A stretch of 64,000 nt of DNA from positions 218,501-282,500 of the forward strand of contig CALNXK010000157.1 in assembly GCA_942486035.1 (NCBI GenBank), in the 5' to 3' direction. The position numbers were made by a program, and so were the translations under genes. This DNA comes from Porites lobata. Lineage: Eukaryota; Cnidaria; Anthozoa; Scleractinia; Poritidae. Below the pieces are notes generated by a model. That model saw nothing but the letters and a program-made list of their open reading frames with translations, was not told the origin of the DNA and ran no database searches. Position 1 is the stretch's first letter; every line of letters begins with the position of its first letter. Shown here piece by piece: positions 45,601 to 54,600 of the stretch.

Positions 45601-48600
45601 ATTTTTCAAGTCATAAATTTATCAAAATAACGTTGGTTTTTTTAGGAGTTAAAAAGAGCCTTTGCACAGGGAGTAAAGTTCTGTCAAGAACAGCGAAAGA
45701 TCAATCGGCTGTTGATGGAAGGTTTCAGAGCTGTTCAGTGAGTTTAAATATTACCTTGTAATTTGTAATTGTAATTTGTTTTAATTTGTTCACCCACGGA
45801 GCTTTTGGTAGTTCTTAAGAACCCGAAGAAATGTTTCCATGTGTTCCAGATCGAGTTGGAATTTGGAAGTGTTGGTTTTTGAGGAGAGGGGAATTCCGGA
45901 GTACCCGGAGAAAAACCTCTCAGAGCGAAGGAGAGAACCAACAACAAACTCAACCCATATATGGCGTCGACGCCGGGATTTGAACCCGGGCCACATTGGT
46001 GGGAGGCCAGAGTGCTCTTACCACTGCACCTTTCTAAAACTCATAAACGTTTGAGTTTAGTTCCTGTGTGTAACTGCCTGACAACATTAATAACAGTTGG
46101 TTGCCTGAAAACTGATAAAACACGATTCCTTCTACCTTTTACGTCCGGGCCAGATCACGAACAAAACGCTGCAATTCTACTGCATGAACGCTTATTTATT
46201 TTATTTTATTTATTTACTTGCCACATAATGATACTAATTACTTGCCACACAATACAAAAATATAAGACAGTAGAAAAAGAGAAGTGGCAAGGAGATCTAA
46301 GAGAAACTATATGAAACATATACGAGTGGATAGGCGTCCTCAAACTACGGGCTATAGCTGTTTACATCAAGTGAAGCAAAAGATGCCGTTAATTCTTAGG
46401 TGGAAACGATTTAAGATCGTTTCTCATATAAAATTATTTACTTACTAATTTAATCTTTAGTATTTAAAGGAAAAGAGAAATTGAGAGTTTGCTACACTAA
46501 ACAGTGTTCCTGAATCTGTCGAAAGCAACCTAACAGGCTACACGCTATCTCTTGTTCATTACTTAAATATCAGTGAAGAAATATGTTTTTTTCCTGACGT
46601 ATTGAAAGGAGGCAAGTTTACATTCTCAGGATCAGAATGCTTTCGTAAAGCTCACGTGACAAAACGTCAAACTCCATTAGTAAAGATTCCGCTACCAAAT
46701 TGAAAGTTCAAGCTAAAAATGAACCTTAATTATATCAAAGTAACTCGAATTGTTTTACTAAACTGAGTATTCTTCTTGTTAGATAATTGGTGATAACTAG
46801 CATTCTGGAAAGTGAATAACCTTAATATTTTTTTTAGGTGTGATTTAATCTACCTGTCGCAGTAGCCTCACTGCCTTTTGTTTGATATTCCAAATTTTCT
46901 TACAGGATTTCATTGTTGCATCTAAATTCTAAACTTGGACAGTTTGCAATAAAAGGATGCGCTTTATGACGGAACAATCACATGAAAAAACTAGAGGCCA
47001 AAGTTTATAATTTTTTTTCAAATTAAGGTATTCAAACTGAGACCAGATTTTGTTATATGGAAAGAAAAAGTAAGTAGTTTTTAGTCTCACAATAAGAGGC
47101 ATTCCAACATGTTCGTTCCGTTTAGACCTCATATCTGGACCGTTTCAAGTTGTTTACGTCTTTAAAGGTTTTTGACCTCATATTTTTCTCCTTTCTCAGT
47201 TTACAGAAAGATTTAGAATGTTATGCAGAAAATATCAGCATCTTGAAAAGTAAGTGTCACTCGTATGACTGTAAAAGTAGCAATGCCAGTTCTTTGAGGC
47301 CAAGAAAATGACTGAAAGGAACAATCTAAGTAAAGATAACAAGGTTAAGAATCCCAGAAAACAAATCCAACTAGCGGTAAGGGCGAGGGATGAACAAAGC
47401 GAGCTTTCTTCCCTCTCTACCACGCTGCCTTCATATGTATCTATAGCCTACAGTCAAGAAACCTGATGGAAATCTCAGTTATTATCAGATGTCCCGCTAT
47501 TTGAAAAAAAAGAAACTGTATTTGATGTAGATGGTTTTATCCTTTTGTCAGATGACAAGATTCTGAGGGGATGGAAAAGAGCGCAGAAAAAAGTGGAATC
47601 ATTGCAGAATGTAAGAGAAAAATTGTGCTGTTTACTTTAAGAATACTTTCTCAAGGATGGAACTTCGTCTGTCAATAATGTAACTTCTTCTGTCGAGAGT
47701 AGATCTTCATATCTGAAGAATAGAACTTTGTCCGTCAAGAATGGAACTATTATAAAAAACTGCGTTTGTCAAGAATGAAACTGCACCTGTCAAAAATGAA
47801 ATCTCGTTTGTCAAGTATGGATGTTCGTCTGTCAAGAATGACGCTTCCTTTTTCAATAATGAAACTTCTTCATTCGAAAATGGAACTTCCATCTGTCAGG
47901 TTTAGAGCTTCTTTTATCAAGGATGAAACTATGTCTGTCAAGAATGGAACTTGGAACATCATTTCACTTTTGGCTTCGCTGAAATCATAATTACACCTTC
48001 TTAAAGACGTTTCAAAAAGTCAGTAATCGTTATTTTAAATATTCTACAGGATGATGTAACACCGCTCAAGGATTTAACATCTTCGCTACAGAGTAAAGTG
48101 CTTGAGCTGCAAAAAAGTCCGTATTCAAGCGGGACACCCTCCAAGTCTAAACTGGATGGAATGTAGGTAAAATTGTGAAGTATTGACAACTGCTTGCGTA
48201 ACAAAAACATTCAATGTAGTGTCAATCGATGAACATAAATAATCACTGCCAGACTGCACTTATTTTAACACTGTTGACTGTATTGACCATTGAAACACTG
48301 TAAATTGAAAACCATTTTGCAATTTTCTCATACCTTATCTTATTCATAACGCCATTGCTCTTGAATTACTAGAAAATTCAAGCAACATATTCATACATTT
48401 TCTTTTAGGGCCGTTAAAAATTCCTTTTAAATTCTTTTTTTTTTCTACTCCTGAAATACTTCTTGAAGTGTTATAATTGCATTGAATGAGTCGGCTGTTG
48501 GACCTTCTTTTTAGGAAGTCAGATTATGCTCAAAGAATCTATTCAACCTCTTGGATCTGGAATAGGCAATTGGAATAGGCTTTTTGCACGATGACGTTGT

Positions 48601-51600
48601 TTTACTACGAAGACCAGAATCCCTTGGGCTTTTGTAATTGCAACCTCGCTGGAATGACCATATTTAAATATGAAAGAAAAAACGAAGAGGATTGTGGTTG
48701 TAGTATTAAAATGACGCCATCGTGCAAATGGCCTATTCTGTCCAAACCCTAAAAATACTAAGTTTGTAATCAACATATTACTATTGTCATTCAACCAACT
48801 GTTCTTTACCACATTATTTTTAACTCTAGGTACGATCAAGCTGTTCAACTTTATGAGGACCTAAGACAAAGTTAGTCGAACAAACCACAAAGACCAGTAG
48901 TATAATAAGGACCGGTTACTCCGTCTTTTGCCCACAAAGTGGAAATAAATTGTTGTCTGCAATGGACAATGAAAGCGGTAGGAAATAGAACTTGCATAAC
49001 GCGTTACGGTTCAGTGATTTAAAGACACGTGCGAGCTAGCGCTTAGTATTCCTTTGACAACATGAATCAACCAACATGCATCGGGCTTGAAATAACTAGA
49101 AAACCTATCCAGCGGGTAAAACTACTTAAAAAAGCACATGACCGTATCTCAATGAGATTCTTCGAGATTCCTCTACATTTTATTCAAGAGAGAAAGACAA
49201 AAGGCTATGACGTCAATGGTATTAAAGTATTCCGCGACAAAGTAAGGAGATTCATCTTCAAAAAACGGAGTAACCGATCCCTACTATACTACTAAAAAGC
49301 CTTTCTTAACCTGCCCTCCAGTAGAATACATTAGTAACCCTTTTTAGACACATTTCAAACATCTTTGTCTTGTTCTAAAACACGACGCAAGGGCTGTGCT
49401 TCATTCCCTCTATTGGGTTGTAAGGGTTGTTGTTCCGATAACATTTGATTACGCATATTATTAGAAAACTTAGCCTACGTTTGTTACCGTAATTTGCAGG
49501 CAGTTTAAAAATAAACGGAATTATTTTTAAATAATTAAAATCCATTAAGATCCATTAAGATCCATCAGTTGGGCCAAGAAGATTGACTACATAAAATCTC
49601 AGTCCATTCCCAACAATAACATGAGAACGGGTGATACTATCCTCGTGAGTACAGTAGCTGCATATTGAGTCCATGTCATAAAAAAGAGCGAACACCAAAG
49701 TCTTAATATTTCTATTTGTCAACTGTAAATCTCCGTATATTTCCGTTATAATCGACTAGAGGTCTTCTATGATCGATTATCGCGTCGGTTAAGGTTTCTT
49801 AATTTTTTTTTACTGAGGTTCGCCAATTTTGGCAGGGTTACTGCAACAGTGCCTGACGCCAATATTGTAAACTGCGAGCCCGCAACAGCCCCTCCCCCCA
49901 TTAGAGATAGACCACCACACCGGGGCCTACTTCCCCTACTTTTTACGAACAGTGTGTGAATTCTTAAGCTTCCCAGAGAGTTTATATGTGCAAGAGTTTT
50001 GAGACGGGGCTTAGAGTTTATCGTTCTTATCCGAAAAGACTAGAAAGTCTAACCGTTTGCAGATGTCTTCACAAGCTCAGTTATTTAAAGGCCCCGGGTT
50101 CTGAACCCTGCGACCTCCCACCCAGCAGACCGGCGGTTATACAACTGAGCTAACCGGGCGGCTGTTGTCGATCAATGATCGATTATAATCATTGAGAGGT
50201 TTTGCGAAACCAAACGTACGTTAGGTCAGCCTCCACCTCTCAAAAGTTGACTGTTGTTCAAACCGTGTAGAGGGCGCAGACCCTGGTGGTGTCGTCAACC
50301 CATCTCGGGTTGGGTGGGTAATTAAGGGGTAACTGTCACTTTGGGACACAGTCTTGAATTGATTCACTGTGGTGAATTCAATTAATCCAATCAAATAAAA
50401 GAATCTACTATAATGGGAATTCACGAGTTATCTCTGATCAAGCTTGAGATGAGAAAGGTATTTGAGACCTTTTCTATCTTCTTAAGCCCATTGCTATGAT
50501 ACCGTGTGGGTTACCGGATGGCTTTCTATTTCCTTTTAAATACAGAAACACTTGGGTATTGAAACTTGCGATCATATGTGGAAAAGTGTTCTGATTATAA
50601 TTACTAGTTCCTCTAAAGCGCAGTAAAAAGAGATAAAGAATGGTAGATATATTTATCTCTGTATATTCTCCTTGATGTATAGGAAAAGGCTAAGGTATTT
50701 AACAGGGAAGAAAGAAAACAGTATTCAAAATGGTCTTCTTGGGTTAAAGTACCTTCTCGCCTAAATTATCTCGATTATCTTTTAACAACATCATTTTACA
50801 GGTGACAGGCGACCTTCGGATTCTCAAAAAATGGTTGCAGTTATATTACCATTTCTTGCCCAGAGAGAAAAGCTTCACAAGGATATTTTTGCTCATTTGA
50901 GGTACAACACCACCTAATCTTGCCTAATAAAACCACACCTAAACATAAGTTGCTTTTTCTTCGTCGTAGCAGCAAACTCTTAGAAAATAGCCCCAATTGA
51001 TATACACCTATGAAAATGAGGTAAAAGATGGATTCTTGTAGTTTTATAACCGTTATGATTATGACGCATTTCTGTGCGCTCACTTCACTCGAAGTCAATC
51101 TTGTAATAAGGCAGACTCGTTTGCAGTCCCCACCTAGCGATGAAACGTTGTAAACTCGTAGCCTTTAATCGACTTAGCGATCCGAAATTTGCAATGACAG
51201 CGACTTTTTTGCCGTGAAAGCAATGCAGCACTTGACCAGGTAAAGACCTTACTAACTTATGGTTCTTTATTTTCTGTTACTTACTTTTAGCAAAGTTATT
51301 TCCTGCAAGAAGGAAATCCGCGGTCTCATGACACGTCTTCAAGAAACTAAATCTAAACTTGTGGAACAATCGGAAGATCTTGCTGAGGTTTGTTTTTATT
51401 CCTAGATGGTACTTATTATCAGGGACTCTTGCTCTCGCTCAATTACCGACCAAGTTTGAAACTCATCTCGTCCCTTGGCCTGACTATTTCGCAAGGCTGA
51501 TGCATTTCGGGTTACGTGGTCCGAGCAAGTTTGTGTTTGCGAGGTTGTCTCGGATCTGTCACTGAAAGGCATTGACCGAGAAGGCCTGGAGAAAGGCCGT

Positions 51601-54600
51601 GCAGAGACTAGGCCAGTAAAGAACATTTCCGATCATTTCTCCTATGGAAAAAGAAAACTATTTATGTTAAAAGTAGCTGGGCTGAGAGAAACATGAAAAA
51701 TGACTGCTTCTGTTTTCCTTCCAGATGCAAAGACAAAGACAAGTTGACCTTTGGAAACTTGTTCAATCAAAGGTTGTTGGTTTGCTATGATCGTATTTTG
51801 TATTTGTGTGATCCTTCATTCATTATTCATTGAGTGAGCCTGTAGGTTGTTTGTTTTCGGCCACAGGTTCTTCCCTTTTAGGTTTTGTAACGCGCCCCTT
51901 TCACACCATGCAGGGAACACGTTAGAAAGGAAAAGGGAACTGGGACGAGTTACCTTTCGCAAAGAATTCTGGGACTGTTACTGGGGACAGGAAAAAAACT
52001 GGCCAATAGCTGACCGGCACGTCCCCAATAACGATCCCAAAGGTCTTTTTCAAAGTTAACACAGTCCAGCTTCCTTCCCGTTTCTAAAGTGGCGAAAAAA
52101 GGCGCACTTGATAATTAATGTTGGTTGTGAAGAACATACTCGGCAAGTAGCATACTGGTCTTTGCGATAGAGCGTTTTCGTATGACCTTGAAATGAAAAC
52201 GCGCGAACAATACAGAAAGAACAAACGAACGGAAATAAAGCGATTTGACTTGTTTGTCGAACGGATACAAAACGTGCGCGGCTTAGCTTTCGGCTGATTA
52301 AGCGAAAGCTTGGCTGAAAAAAAATTCATCCCGAAGAACTTTCTAAAAATCAATCGATACTTCGCTTTGAGGTGATACTGTAACACGATTGGCCAATCGA
52401 ACAATGCGTTCTCCATATATGGGTTTTCTTTGGTGGGAAAACGAAGAGACCATGTTTTGATCTTTTCAGTAATTGGCTGATAAAACAAATAACGAACACT
52501 TACCGAAACCATTCTTTAAGGTCATACGAAAATAGCTCTATCGCTAAATAACTTCTCTGACGTCATGGAGTTGCAGATTACAGTATATGTGCACAATATT
52601 TATGTTAGTAGACTGTTCATAGGTCTGATTCCTTCTCTTGTTTCTCTCTTTCTTCGTGCTAGAAACAAAGGCGACACGATAGGCGTCGTACATCGAGTGG
52701 ATCATACTCTTCCCTTTCCTCGCTCACGTCCTCTTGGTATGTAATTGTAATTGTAATTTGTTTACCCACATAGGAGTTCTTAACAACTCGTTTAAACGTG
52801 TCCTGATCGAATTGGAATTTGGAAGTGCTGGTTTTTTAGGGAGGGGAAAACCGGTAATACCCGAAGAAACACTAGAGAACCAACAACAAACTCAACCCAT
52901 TTATGGCGTTGATGCCGGGATTTGAATCCGGGCCGCATTGGTGGGAGGCGAGTGATATTCACCGCTGCACCACCTTGCTGCCCAATGTAACAGTCACAAG
53001 TGTCACAAAAATCCCAAATCTATTAGGCCAACAGTTTCTAATTATCAAAATTCATAATTGATTCCGAGGGTGAGGAAAATAAAACAAAAGAGATGAATTA
53101 TATATCCCTAGATGTCAATGCTATTTCTTTGTTGGATGTTTGTGGGTGTTGCGGAAACTGTTGTTGCTTTGCTTTTGTTATGTGGTGTGGATATTGTCAG
53201 AGTCTTTTCAGTCCTTTGTCATTTGGTAATCGCATCCTTCCGCAACATCAAGAAACTATCAAGTATGAATTTTAATTACTTCCAAATGTACCTATTGGTA
53301 GTTAGTCAGTTGTGTAGGAGCTTCTCGTAAGGTCTCTCCTGATTGGTCGCAGAAAACAATGACATGTCGTTCTTTCAATTGTTTCAGTATTGTTTAGGGT
53401 CAGGGTTAGGCACCATTGATGACTTCTCTTCCGAGCAACTGCTACATGACCCTAGTTAGTAGTATAGTGTGCACTAAATTAACTTTTTGAAAAATAATAA
53501 ACAGTACCAGACTACCCTTTCTGCTCTGGGGTTATAGTTGCTGTCAAAGAAGCCACCCCTTGTCAGCGTCGTGCTAAGTATTTTACATTAGTTTAAGCTT
53601 CTTCTGTTGAGAGTGTCTTTGGGTATTTCCCAGGAAATGAAAGTTGCGACGATCGCGAACAAGTTTGACGTTAGTCATACGATGAAGGCAAAGAAATATG
53701 CCATAGAGTGCGCTGTCCGTTGACAGTTTTTCTTTTACTAATTAAAGCTCTTTACTTTTTTTACTTTCTCGTTTCTGTCGTGGTCCTGGTCGCTCGAGCT
53801 TGCTAGTAGCGTTACCACGCAACACAATTCTTAATATGCGACGATTTTGTTGAGAAACTGACGATTTGTGGCGAAAAACGAGCGACAAAAACGATGTCGG
53901 TGGGTACCCATAGAGAGGTTCTCAGTTATCTAGAGTAAAATTAAGTAAAGTAGCCAGTTACTGAAGACTTATTCTTTTTTCCAGTTGCAGTCCAGATTCT
54001 ATTGTTCTCATGGAGGAAAGTTGCAAAAATTTTGAAAAGTAAGGCAAAAGTTACGCATTTTGTGACTAAGAGTACATCAAATGCAAAAAACGTTACGTGA
54101 GCAAATAGTTTAAGGAATCAAAATAAAGCGCGCTTTCAGTCCTTAATGTACATGTAGTTTGCGAGACAAAAGACTATGGGCGCAATCCATTCGCAAGGTA
54201 AACCGAATGTACGTCTCATTTGATGTTGTTCCCAGAATTTTCGTTGTAACTGTTCACATTTCAGAAATTCATTTCACGTTTGGTGGAAAGTTTCCTATTC
54301 ATTCTTGCTTTCAAATTCCCTGACGTTTTTCTCGATTAGATCGCGCCCTCTGTCTCCATAAACGCCCTCCTCCCTCTTTCCCCGCTTCGCGTCAACTTCG
54401 TCTCCTCTCCCTGTTTCGGCGCGAGTATAATGGCGCGAAAGAGGCCTCTGTTGAGAAAAGGGCGTTACATTACAGTTCCTTGAATCATGGCCAGTTACCC
54501 GTCGTGCTTTATTTAGGCTCTGTCACGACGTAACGCTTCAGCAGTGGTGGATGAGCCAGGGGTTCAGTGCCCGCACCTTACTTCCGGCCAAACTGAGGCC

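Noticed and set aside
47027..47069. Possible IKK exon between ttaag and gtaagt
   Set aside because: Good donor, but the required phase meets TGA after four codons and other phases break the next junction.
46929..47132. 67-residue minus-strand ORF
   Set aside because: No splice or homology support; overlaps the possible IKK exon on the other strand.
50091..50159. Functional tRNA gene
   Set aside because: A and B boxes are present but the anticodon stem does not pair and a repeat body follows; treated as a SINE head.
52084..52512. 142-residue minus-strand ORF
   Set aside because: Lies inside the foldback element 52166-52551; no family similarity.
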